A program made the position numbers and the translations under genes. DNA of 64,000 nt from Strongylocentrotus droebachiensis (Eukaryota > Echinodermata > Echinoidea > Camarodonta > Strongylocentrotidae), in the NCBI GenBank assembly GCA_035222895.1, contig JAVYIG010002095.1, positions 1-64,000 of the forward strand, given 5' to 3'. Of the stretch, positions 63,301 through 64,000 are shown piece after piece; position 1 is the first letter of the stretch; every line of letters begins with the position of its first letter. The notes below the pieces were generated by a model. That model made no database searches and was not told the origin of the DNA. It saw nothing but the letters and a program-made list of their open reading frames with translations.

Positions 63301-63766
63301 TGAAAATTTAAAATTCCTTGCTTTGTCTTCAGCAGGGGAGTCAGAGGGCCTGGTGGGTGTAGCAGAGCAGGTCAAGCAACTAGAGCTGAGAAGATGCCGC
63401 TCAATAGCAAAGATATCCAACGAAAAAGTTAAGACTTTGAGAGCGTTAATTGGAGTCAGGGATGAACAGCCTGTCAGCGAGTCTAGCTCATCAGCAGAAG
63501 CTACATGCAAGTCGATGGAAGATGAACCTCTGGTTGAACTGAATCCAGACACGGTTAGACTCTTTACCAGTCAGATAAGTTGTGACGTCACGCTAGACCA
63601 GAAAGCGACTGCAGAGAGAAAAACTTGGAAGAGCGAGTCGGACAAGGAAGTGGCCAGCTCCTCTGGGTCAAAGTTCAAATCGCAGCACGGCCCCTCCCAT
63701 CCCTTGAGCAAGCTAAAACGAGGGGGTACGGCAAGTGGACGAGGGAAATTCTATAGTACCATGTGA
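7415..63766 (+). CDS. ssh: Slingshot-family protein phosphatase (cofilin phosphatase), complete 15-exon coding region
   Basis: Joining exons 7415-7480, 41466-41506, 45027-45190, 53084-53154, 53745-53995, 54766-54963, 55857-55962, 56983-57111, 57499-57545, 58316-58462, 59031-59091, 59452-59591, 60669-62089, 62810-62968 and 63336-63766 gives 3432 nt with no internal stop, coding 1143 residues. All introns are GT-AG and all phases agree. Order of domains: SSH N-terminal domain (about 37-263), DEK_C-like domain (about 267-327), dual-specificity phosphatase domain (about 330-470) with HCKMGISRSAST (His416, Cys417, Arg423) and likely general acid Asp386, then a long acidic Ser-rich tail. The family dephosphorylates the inhibitory N-terminal phosphoserine of ADF/cofilin in the cytoplasm on F-actin, opposing LIM kinases. 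The length is close to human SSH1 (about 1050) and SSH2 (about 1420). A single SSH gene, as in most invertebrates, is inferred. Least certain are the two end exons and the exact 5' edge of exon 15. Confidence 0.96.
7842..7990. repeat. Hairpin plus partial tandem duplication in intron 1
   Basis: TAACTCCGGGAAGCTCCAAC and GTTGGAGCTTCCGGAGTTA form a hairpin (7856-7905). The sequence CATATCTGCTGCATTTA..CTCCAAAATTAGGCCT is then repeated twice about 50 bases apart. Confidence 0.75.
8168..8300 (-). repeat. SINE-like repeat, copy 2, with B-box
   Basis: Same core as copy 1 after a (GT)n run, followed by ACTCGGTTTCGAACCAGGG, whose complement carries GGTTCGAAACC, a tRNA B-box. The complement therefore reads head to tail from about 8340 to 8168. 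Confidence 0.65.
8360..8440 (-). repeat. SINE-like repeat, copy 3 (partial)
   Basis: TATCAATCAGATATGATTA, TTTACGTCTG and AACGTCACCATCCAAAAGA repeat the core of copies 1 and 2; the B-box part is lost. Confidence 0.6.
8511..8774. mobile_element. Fold-back MITE with arms of about 100 bp
   Basis: The left arm (TTAATTTCCATGCATTTCC ... TTAATGCCTTGGGTT, 8511-8610) is complementary with few indels to the right arm (AACCAAGGCATTAAA ... GGAAATGCATTAAT, 8690-8774). The loop is about 80 bases. No coding capacity. Confidence 0.75.
8775..12151. other. Intron 1 stretch, mostly unrecognised sequence
   Basis: No exon recognised. Contains a GA/G-rich purine tract (10231-10325), a T-run (10376-10397), a half copy (10087-10116) and a whole hairpin (11631-11702) of the GCCAGAAGGGC family, and several TACATGTACATGTA palindromes. 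Confidence 0.5.
12152..12727. repeat. Tandem duplication, 287-bp unit, two nearly identical copies
   Basis: Positions 12154-12440 and 12441-12727 match almost base for base; I see only isolated differences such as ACGTTAATATC against ACGTTGATATC. The identical 68-codon openings of two minus-strand frames come from this duplication and are not genes. Confidence 0.95.
13470..13905. mobile_element. MITE with PIF/Harbinger-like ends
   Basis: Terminal inverted repeats GGGTACGTTTATGCTCAA (13470) and its complement ending 13905, flanked by TAA on both sides (13467-13469, 13906-13908), the 3-bp TWA duplication typical of PIF/Harbinger. The interior includes a perfect 65-nt palindrome. No transposase. 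Confidence 0.8.
13573..13637. repeat. Perfect 65-nt palindrome
   Basis: 32-nt arms (TTCTCTGGCTCCTCCAGG..., complement ...CCTGGAGGAGCCAGAGAA) around a single central A at 13605. It lies inside the Harbinger-like MITE. Confidence 0.95.
14178..14293. mobile_element. Small MITE of about 116 bp
   Basis: Ends TAGGGACTTTTAGATTTGC and GCAAATCTAAAAGTCCCTA are perfect inverted repeats of 19 bp. A weaker inverted pairing (GCGTGG.. / ..CCACG; GGACGTC / GACGTCC) continues inward. A TA target site is possible. Confidence 0.8.
14947..15637. mobile_element. Probable MITE-like dispersed repeat
   Basis: Left end TTTAAAGGATCATTCGACC and right end (complement) TTTAAAGGGAAATCCAACC are imperfect inverted repeats. 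The right part, with GAAAGTTTGAATGAAATTGG on the complement, resembles a repeat I associate with marine invertebrate genomes; that is memory, not a search. Confidence 0.45.
15750..16250 (+). mobile_element. Possible decayed reverse transcriptase fragment (Penelope/LINE type)
   Basis: A + strand frame at 16029-16122 reads GLVKKIAKFL, a stop, then EYQVVSFDVEPVFKEVLDKL. The VSFDV-x-x-[LV]-F string is typical of reverse transcriptase motif A, especially in Penelope-like elements. An upstream SGIGADIMY (near 15797) faintly recalls SGIG-x-P-T-Y. The match is weak and interrupted. Confidence 0.3.
16251..20078. other. Intron 1 stretch without recognisable genes
   Basis: A+T-rich. A (GA)n/G-run tract at 17862-17893 and a minus-strand copy of the AGACCACCTG repeat at 19090-19155 are the only structures noted. 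Confidence 0.45.
20470..21620 (+). repeat. Degenerate tandem repeat, unit about 200-210 bp, six copies
   Basis: The signature GTAGGTTAACCAAACCAATT occurs near 20477, 20730, 20898, 21105, 21310 and (diverged) 21555. Each is followed by TTATATTCAGAACACCAAA, ATGCCTGTTTTCATATGTGG, CATGTCTAGTTTTCA and ATTCATGATGGCTTATGGTG in the better copies. Confidence 0.85.
21902..22131. repeat. Tandem duplication, unit about 115 bp
   Basis: GTTTTTATTTCACATTATTT ... GGATGCTTGTTTTGGAGGTG is repeated directly, with the core ATTGCGATGTTCGAGGAATC identical in both copies. Confidence 0.9.
22132..24533. other. Intron 1 stretch without recognisable genes
   Basis: Holds a GA/G-run tract (23306-23341), a more G+C-rich segment at 22990-23140, and a GCCAGAAGGGC-family hairpin near 23979-24071. 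No exon recognised. Confidence 0.45.
24534..24717 (+). mobile_element. MITE with TTAA ends, copy 1
   Basis: Shares GGGATTAGACC, TCACTGACAGGTGGCTATCT, AAGAGGATCATGGGGGACCA and GTGGGGCTTTAA with the element at 53428-53623. The left end has diverged (TTAAAGACCG). TTAA at both borders suggests a piggyBac-like target site. Confidence 0.7.
25120..25745 (+). repeat. Degenerate tandem repeat, unit about 190-200 bp, three to four copies
   Basis: CTTGAAAGATCCATAGTGCC, TTCATCTATTCATGACC and TTCTAATTATAGT..CTACCAGGTCC recur near 25140, 25318, 25510 and (start only) 25735. A local CATCCAAGACCCTCTTGA duplication lies at 25500-25540. Confidence 0.75.
25746..26886. other. Intron 1 stretch without recognisable genes
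   Basis: Nothing identified beyond A+T-rich sequence and one TACATGTACAT site near 26530. Confidence 0.45.
26887..27035. mobile_element. MITE with GGGGCCCGTTTCAT ends
   Basis: Left GGGGCCCGTTTCATTAAAC and right TTTCATGAAACAGGCCCC are inverted repeats around a 110-base core containing CAGCCAATCAGATGCC. Similar sequences are, from memory, widespread in marine invertebrate genomes. Confidence 0.75.
27036..28174. other. Intron 1 stretch without recognisable genes
   Basis: A+T-rich, no repeats or exons recognised. Confidence 0.4.
28175..28453 (-). mobile_element. tRNA-derived SINE with (ATT)n tail
   Basis: On the minus strand the head reads GTTGGCTCAGTCAGTAGAGC (A-box) followed by GTGGGTTCGAACCC (B-box), both fitting a tRNA-like Pol III promoter. 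About 170 bases of unrelated body follow, ending in (ATT)n at 28178-28200. The length, tail and lack of a mature tRNA 3' half argue for a SINE rather than a tRNA gene. Confidence 0.8.
28454..31284. other. Intron 1 stretch without recognisable genes
   Basis: No exon or clear repeat recognised in this A+T-rich stretch. Confidence 0.4.
31285..31440 (-). mobile_element. Probable LINE 3' end with (TTCAA)n tail
   Basis: (GAATT)n at 31286-31304 followed by TATTTCCACATCACCATTT is the complement of a 3' UTR ending in an AAATAAATTCAATTCAA-type tail, as found in L2/CR1-type LINEs. No coding part is visible. Confidence 0.5.
32021..32080 (+). promoter_or_regulatory. Candidate internal promoter: CCAAT, GC-box, TATA
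   Basis: TCCAATGAG (32021), CCCCGCCC (about 32035-32042) and TATATAA (32046-32052) occur within 32 bases, at spacings usual for an animal core promoter, with TGTCACATG near +1. The downstream ATGTCC is followed directly by GTGAGT and would join exon 2 in phase. All of this is inference from motifs. Confidence 0.35.
32440..32625 (+). repeat. AGACCACCTG-type dispersed repeat
   Basis: CAGTCAAACCTCCTTTTGTG, AACCACTTGTTGATAAAGA and ATAGACCACCTGCATTTATA are degenerate units of the same motif as at 19090-19155 (complement) and 56030-56180. Confidence 0.55.
33794..34262 (+). repeat. Tandem duplication, unit about 235 bp
   Basis: GGTTCAGTTTCTTTGAGAGT ... AAATGGGGCCAAAACATTTC is repeated directly (second copy from about 34031). 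Shared blocks include AAGTCCATTAACCC, TATATGTACATATTGATTC and GTAGTCTAGAAGATTG. The divergence suggests an older event than the 287-bp duplication. Confidence 0.9.
34263..37349. other. Intron 1 stretch without recognisable genes
   Basis: No exon recognised. A more G+C-rich segment at 37085-37260 stands out and could be regulatory, but there is no specific evidence. Confidence 0.4.
37350..37504. repeat. Long hairpin, arms about 70-80 bp
   Basis: TGTTTCACTGTTCAAGGATT ... ACACCTGGTTCGAGTGTG (37350-37433) pairs with CACACTCGACCCAGGTGTAG ... TTGAACAGTGAAACA (37435-37504), interrupted by two small insertions in the left arm. The centre contains the GGTTCGAGTGTG / CACACTCGACC part shared with the SINEs at 54125 and 57199. 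Confidence 0.85.
37505..37640 (-). repeat. SINE-derived fragment
   Basis: GTCTTCCCAAAGGACATAAA and GGGATTTGAATCCTGTAC are diverged, minus-strand versions of the TGTCCTTTGGCAAGA and GGTTCGAGTCCCG parts of the SINE at 54125-54418. It continues from the right arm of the hairpin. Confidence 0.5.
37641..41465. other. Intron 1, last part
   Basis: No exon recognised before exon 2. Contains an (ATC/CAT)n microsatellite (37945-38085), a GCCAGA-family hairpin (38686-38770), a G-run (40665-40678) and a C-run joined to an A-run (41149-41191). Confidence 0.5.
41466..41506 (+). CDS. ssh: slingshot exon 2 (residues 23-36)
   Basis: A 41-nt exon between TCTCTTGCAG and GTAAGA coding the acidic peptide DNDDEAEERLKRG plus two bases of Cys36. 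It corresponds to the E-x-G-S-D-E-E-R-K segment that precedes ESFF in human SSH1. Phase 0 at the start and 2 at the end match its neighbours. It is small enough for gene finders to miss. A long pyrimidine tract begins about 5 nt after the donor consensus. Confidence 0.88.
41512..41690 (+). repeat. Polypyrimidine (CTT/CCT)n tract just after exon 2
   Basis: TTCTTCC, (TTCTCC)n and (CTC)n repeats with few purines for about 180 bases, starting next to the 5' splice site of exon 2. Such tracts can bind PTB-type proteins or form triplex DNA; whether this one does is unknown. Confidence 0.85.
41731..42105. mobile_element. MITE with TTAA borders in intron 2
   Basis: Ends TTAAAGGTAAAGACCAGTA and TACTGGTCTTTACCTTTAA are perfect 19-bp inverted repeats, with TTAA at each border. 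The 375-bp element has no coding capacity. Confidence 0.85.
42106..45026. other. Intron 2, remainder
   Basis: No exon recognised. Contains a C-run (43395-43408), a (GA)n tract (43930-43996), and two X-box-like sites at 43705-43718 and 44263-44276. Confidence 0.5.
44263..44276. promoter_or_regulatory. X-box (RFX-type) palindrome
   Basis: GTTGCTATGGCAAC is a textbook match to the RFX-binding X-box (GTNRCC, RGYAAC halves). A weaker partner, TTTGCCATGGTAAC, lies at 43705-43718. The function is unknown; a chance match is possible in a window this size. Confidence 0.35.
45027..45190 (+). CDS. ssh: slingshot exon 3 (residues 36-91), start of the SSH N-terminal domain
   Basis: Codes ESFFAMKGAAVVLP (human ESFFMVKGAALFL, from memory), then a Lys/Pro/Ser-rich linker. 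The acceptor is TTCTACTACAG and the donor is GTAAGA at 45191. The exon completes Cys36 with its first base and contributes the first base of Leu91. Met42 lies within ESFFAMKG and is a theoretical downstream start. Confidence 0.95.
45191..53083. other. Intron 3 (7.9 kb), no further exons recognised
   Basis: Low-complexity content is high: C-runs at 46416-46432 and 51157-51190, (GACA)n/(GA)n/G-run at 48303-48388, G-run 48969-48992, (GATA)n 50990-51003, (TCTG/TCTC)n 51785-51930, purine-rich 52655-52860. GCCAGAAGGGC-family hairpins lie at 45379-45444 and 47266-47324 and half copies near 51225 and 51400. Confidence 0.55.
49679..49832. mobile_element. Palindromic MITE, TA target site (Tc1/mariner-like)
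   Basis: TACCGTAATTAACG and CGTTAATTACGGTA at the ends, continuing inward as GTATAAACCGC / GCGGTTTATAC. TGTATAAACCGCACCCC is also repeated internally. The TA borders fit Tc1/mariner; the assignment is tentative. Confidence 0.8.
53084..53154 (+). CDS. ssh: slingshot exon 4 (residues 91-114)
   Basis: Codes LVGELQQHLQCIFWILR followed by PEDTIKM, matching the family segment D-L-x-Q-H-L-Q-x-M-x-x-L-L-R-P-E-D-x-I-[KR]. The acceptor is TTCCTTTAG and the donor GTAAGT. It follows a 7.9-kb intron and is the first exon of the compact 3' half of the gene. Confidence 0.95.
53428..53623 (+). mobile_element. MITE with TTAA ends, copy 2, in intron 4
   Basis: TTAAAGCCCCACTGCA and TGCAGTGGGGCTTTAA are perfect inverted repeats with TTAA at each border. 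Same family and orientation as 24534-24717; it fills a third of the 590-bp intron 4. Confidence 0.85.
53745..53995 (+). CDS. ssh: slingshot exon 5 (residues 115-198), SSH N-terminal domain core
   Basis: Codes AVRLESSSDNTIRYMVLVS, then ETIILGMD, MDGDGGFSV and FKPVSIQAMW. These are hallmark SSH-N strings (human DGDGGFSVS and FKPVSVQAMW). Phase 0 at the start and 2 at the end; Trp198 is split across the intron. This domain is unique to slingshots and takes part in F-actin binding and substrate specificity. Confidence 0.97.
54125..54418 (-). mobile_element. tRNA-derived SINE in intron 5, with (ATT)n tail
   Basis: The minus strand reads GTCGTGGTAGAGTGTGGATC, then GCGGTTCGAGTCCCG (B-box), AATGTCCTTTGGCAAGA, CACACTCGACCCAGGTGA, GGGTACCTGG and finally TATACAAGAACCAAAT followed by (ATT)n. 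Same family as 57199-57472. Confidence 0.85.
54766..54963 (+). CDS. ssh: slingshot exon 6 (residues 198-264), end of the SSH N-terminal domain
   Basis: Codes SALQALYRACDLARAHNYF, then WIGFYESSVSS and the NEW-like KEWEYLPDM segment. Human proteins have SALQ-x-LHKACEVAR here, so the described F-actin-binding LHK triplet is Leu204-Tyr205-Arg206. A CT-microsatellite lies just before the TCTCTCCAG acceptor. The donor is GTGAGT at 54964, and Asp264 is split. Confidence 0.97.
54990..55200 (+). repeat. Tandem repeat, unit about 78 bp, three copies, next to exon 6
   Basis: GACCCTTATGAATAATCCAT, TTGTGAAATTTGTAAAAAGG and CGACATTCTGTCTGTGTC recur at about 55013, 55091 and 55171. The array starts about 40 bases after the exon 6 donor. 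Confidence 0.9.
55201..55856. other. Intron 6, remainder
   Basis: A GCCAGAAGGGC-family hairpin lies at 55530-55602; otherwise unrecognised sequence. Confidence 0.5.
55857..55962 (+). CDS. ssh: slingshot exon 7 (residues 264-299), DEK_C-like domain, first half
   Basis: Codes RRYCPTEDELTRRFIFVKLK, then EIMIQCDLETVTSRM. It aligns with the human segment RTERLIK-x-KLR-x-IM-x-x-x-DLE-[NS]-VTSKE. Acceptor CTCTTTAG, donor GTGAGA. It ends on a complete codon. DEK_C-like folds are small helical domains; their exact role in slingshots is not settled. Confidence 0.95.
56030..56180 (+). repeat. AGACCACCTG-type dispersed repeat in intron 7
   Basis: CTTTATCGACCACCTGAAAG, AAGACCACCTGCCTATAAAG and ACCACTTATCTTGTCG are degenerate units of the family also seen at 19090-19155 and 32440-32625. 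Confidence 0.6.
56983..57111 (+). CDS. ssh: slingshot exon 8 (residues 300-342), DEK_C end and start of the phosphatase domain
   Basis: Codes VRISLEREIGKELKEYKRF, then IDKQILLICGQLDS and IFDHIYL. It matches the human LKEFID-[NK]-E-[MI]-x-[LV]-ILGQMD-x-P-x-x-IFDH-x-YL. Exactly 43 codons, phase 0 at both ends. The preceding 130 bases are an extended pyrimidine tract leading into CCTTACAG. Confidence 0.96.
57199..57472 (+). mobile_element. tRNA-derived SINE filling most of intron 8
   Basis: Reads TTGAGAGATCGCC (degraded A-box region), GCGGTTCGAGTCCCG (B-box), CTAATGTCC, AAGACATTAATCTACATT, CAACCCAGGTGATG and ends GAGCGCTATACAAGAACCCA plus (ATT)n. The tail stops about 25 bases before exon 9. Confidence 0.88.
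57499..57545 (+). CDS. ssh: slingshot exon 9 (residues 343-358), phosphatase domain
   Basis: A 47-nt exon coding GSEWNASDLDELEENG, almost identical to vertebrate GSEWNASNLE-[ED]-L-Q. Acceptor TTTTCCAG, donor GTAGGT (weaker than most here). A SINE ends only about 25 bases before this exon. Gly358 is split over the intron. Confidence 0.96.
57546..58315. other. Intron 9
   Basis: Contains a C-run of about 20 bases at 57675-57694; no other structure recognised. Confidence 0.5.
58316..58462 (+). CDS. ssh: slingshot exon 10 (residues 358-407), phosphatase domain with general-acid loop
   Basis: Codes VGYILNITKECDNFFPERF, then NIRLYDDVEEDLLNHW and LFLSKAK. Asp386 in R-L-Y-D is the expected general acid by analogy with the dual-specificity phosphatase family (vertebrate NIRVYDEE). 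Donor GTGAGT at 58463; Lys407 is split. Confidence 0.97.
58541..58770 (-). mobile_element. LINE reverse transcriptase C-terminal remnant in intron 10
   Basis: The minus strand codes YVGHVMRGGGLQKILLEGIV, then EGK, DDGKKWTGL and RKRWRCIAANPFQREGTR. This is the usual end of many non-LTR retrotransposon polymerases (GH-x-x-R-x-x-G-L-x-x, G-K-R-x-R-G-R, W-x-D-x-x-x-W-x-G, R-x-x-W-R-x-x, G-T). Two stops interrupt it. Confidence 0.8.
58790..58858 (+). repeat. SINE/LINE-type 3' tail with (ATT)n
   Basis: ATAGCGCTTAGAGAAATTTG, AAGCGCAATATACAAAT and (ATT)n resemble the GAGCGCTATACAAGAACCCA + (ATT)n tail of the SINEs nearby, but the body is missing. Confidence 0.5.
59031..59091 (+). CDS. ssh: slingshot exon 11 (residues 407-427), catalytic P-loop
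   Basis: Codes EAGSKALV then HCKMGISRSAST: the HCx5R(S/T) phosphatase signature with nucleophile Cys417 and phosphate-binding Arg423, both intact. The vertebrate sequence is HCKMGVSRSAST. Acceptor TTGTTTACAG, donor GTAAGT. The loop ends exactly at the exon border. Confidence 0.98.
59225..59410 (+). mobile_element. Diverged SINE copy in intron 11
   Basis: GATTGAGAGTACGAATCCCA, GTCTTTTGGCAAGACACTAA, TCCACATTTGCCACTGTCCA and GGGGTACCTGGCAATTG correspond in order to the B-box, TGTCCTTTGGCAAGA and TACCTGG parts of the SINEs at 54125 and 57199. Confidence 0.65.
59452..59591 (+). CDS. ssh: slingshot exon 12 (residues 428-474), end of the phosphatase domain
   Basis: Codes VIAYAMKEYGMTLEYALDFV, then KAKRSIIRPND and FMKQLQVYEGILEA. 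Near identity to vertebrate VIAYAMKE-[FY]-GW...KRSITRPN...FMRQL. Donor GTAGGT at 59592, with a MITE starting about 17 bases further on. Ser474 is split. Confidence 0.97.
59609..59919. mobile_element. MITE in intron 12, close to the exon 12 splice site
   Basis: GGTGTTTCACAAAGATCCTA (left) and AGATCTTTGTGAAACACC (right, complement TTAAGATCTTTG-type) are inverted repeats of about 28 bp; CTTAACTCTAAG and similar echoes continue inward. No coding capacity. Confidence 0.85.
59920..60668. other. Intron 12, remainder
   Basis: Contains a 65-base sequence at 60372-60435 repeated from intron 7 (56531-56600); nothing else recognised. Confidence 0.5.
60669..62089 (+). CDS. ssh: slingshot exon 13 (residues 474-948), acidic Ser-rich tail
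   Basis: A 1421-nt exon that continues SRQRHTMFRSKSESSLS from the conserved post-catalytic KQRH and then becomes Ser/Glu/Asp-rich and probably disordered. It holds recurring charged motifs: VRERKKKIEEL (525-535), VKSKVTEIESS (677-687), VLRQKQEIEEKM (722-733), VERHKREFEQKT (854-865) and VRRHTMELEERM (934-945). Vertebrate tails carry similar motifs in smaller number. The donor GTGAGT follows CTTG at 62089; reading through it meets a stop at 62128-62130. A direct AVDDA repeat is encoded near residues 877-886. Confidence 0.94.
62090..62809. other. Intron 13
   Basis: A+T-rich, no repeats recognised. An in-frame stop at 62128-62130 would end the protein if this intron were kept. Confidence 0.6.
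62810..62968 (+). CDS. ssh: slingshot exon 14 (residues 948-1001), tail
   Basis: Codes SSPSPTKKSVFWQDQNGDEQ, then acidic Ser-rich sequence ending MEKEE. Acceptor GACCCGACAG, donor GTGAGG at 62969. Phase 1 at both ends. Reading past the donor adds only GEG before a stop, so intron retention would truncate the protein here. Confidence 0.88.
63336..63766 (+). CDS. ssh: slingshot exon 15 (residues 1001-1143), C-terminus and stop
   Basis: Begins after a strong tract and CTTCAGCAG with ESEGLVGVAEQVKQLELRR, followed by CRSIAKIS, and ends SKLKRGG...GKFYSTM with TGA at 63764-63766. LRRCRSIAK resembles the vertebrate LKRSHSLAK / MRRSASLAK segment, and FYSTM resembles the SSH2 end FYNTM (from memory), which supports both the exon and the stop. 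An in-frame alternative acceptor 90 nt upstream (63245) would add 30 residues. Confidence 0.88.
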
Positions 63767-64000
63767 TCATGTACAAAATAATTGTCTTCCATCCGTTAAT
63801 CAAAAAGTGCTCTGTACAAGTGTGTGTCTTACTGTGTAGCTCTTATGTTTAGAATTCCTTTCAATAGAGAAAGCTTTTACACGTATGTCAAATCTTATGA
63901 AGTACAAAAGCTGTACAATCAATGATCTATGGTTGGATTAGATGTATTTCTACTGGAAACGGCAGGGACGTGTCGCAAATATATGGTGGAGTAAATTGAT
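63767..64000 (+). other. slingshot 3' UTR, incomplete
   Basis: Sequence after the stop codon. No AATAAA or ATTAAA is present before the window ends, so the 3' UTR and polyadenylation site probably lie beyond position 64000. Confidence 0.6.

Noticed and set aside
63246-63335. The 90 nt before exon 15 as constitutive coding sequence
   Set aside because: The acceptor at 63335 has a far better pyrimidine tract and the 90 nt are A+T-rich with no family similarity; reported only as an alternative.

Overview
The window is animal nuclear DNA: one intron-rich gene in a background of A+T-rich, repeat-dense non-coding sequence. The gene is a Slingshot (SSH) cofilin phosphatase on the + strand, and its whole coding region appears to lie here, from a start codon at 7415 to a stop at 63766. 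It can be built from 15 exons joined by GT-AG introns with matching phases, giving a predicted protein of 1143 residues. The repeat content (very frequent TACATGTACATGTA palindromes, GGGGCCCGTTTCAT-type MITEs, tRNA-derived SINEs with ATT tails) and a single ancestral-type SSH gene suggest a marine invertebrate deuterostome, most likely an echinoderm such as a sea urchin. That species assignment is inference.

Layout. Positions 1-7000 are upstream repeat territory: two oppositely oriented copies of a hAT-like element carrying degenerate GGGCACTT arrays (1-881 and 3901-6360), a second TIR-bounded element (1417-3056) holding a polypurine tract and a 110-bp satellite, and two 3' ends of one LINE family in opposite orientation. 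The presumed promoter and 5' UTR lie just before exon 1 (7415-7480). Intron 1 (7481-41465, about 34 kb) holds MITEs, fold-back elements, SINEs, tandem duplications and satellites; a CCAAT/GC-box/TATA cluster at 32021-32052 is a possible internal promoter. Exon 2 (41466-41506) and exon 3 (45027-45190) are isolated; from 53084 to 63766 twelve more exons follow closely.

The protein. Residues about 37-263 are the SSH N-terminal domain, about 267-327 a DEK_C-like domain, and about 330-470 the dual-specificity phosphatase domain with the intact signature HCKMGISRSAST (Cys417, Arg423). A long acidic, Ser-rich tail (about 670 residues) follows, mostly from one 1421-nt exon. The tail carries at least five copies of a short V-x5-E-[I/F/L]-E-like motif, a RRCRS segment matching the vertebrate LKRSHS-type region, and an FYSTM C-terminus resembling vertebrate FYNTM. 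The role of the family is dephosphorylation of ADF/cofilin, and so promotion of actin filament turnover.

I found no second host protein-coding gene on either strand, no rRNA, no functional tRNA and no CRISPR array. Comparisons with human SSH proteins are from memory and could not be checked here.
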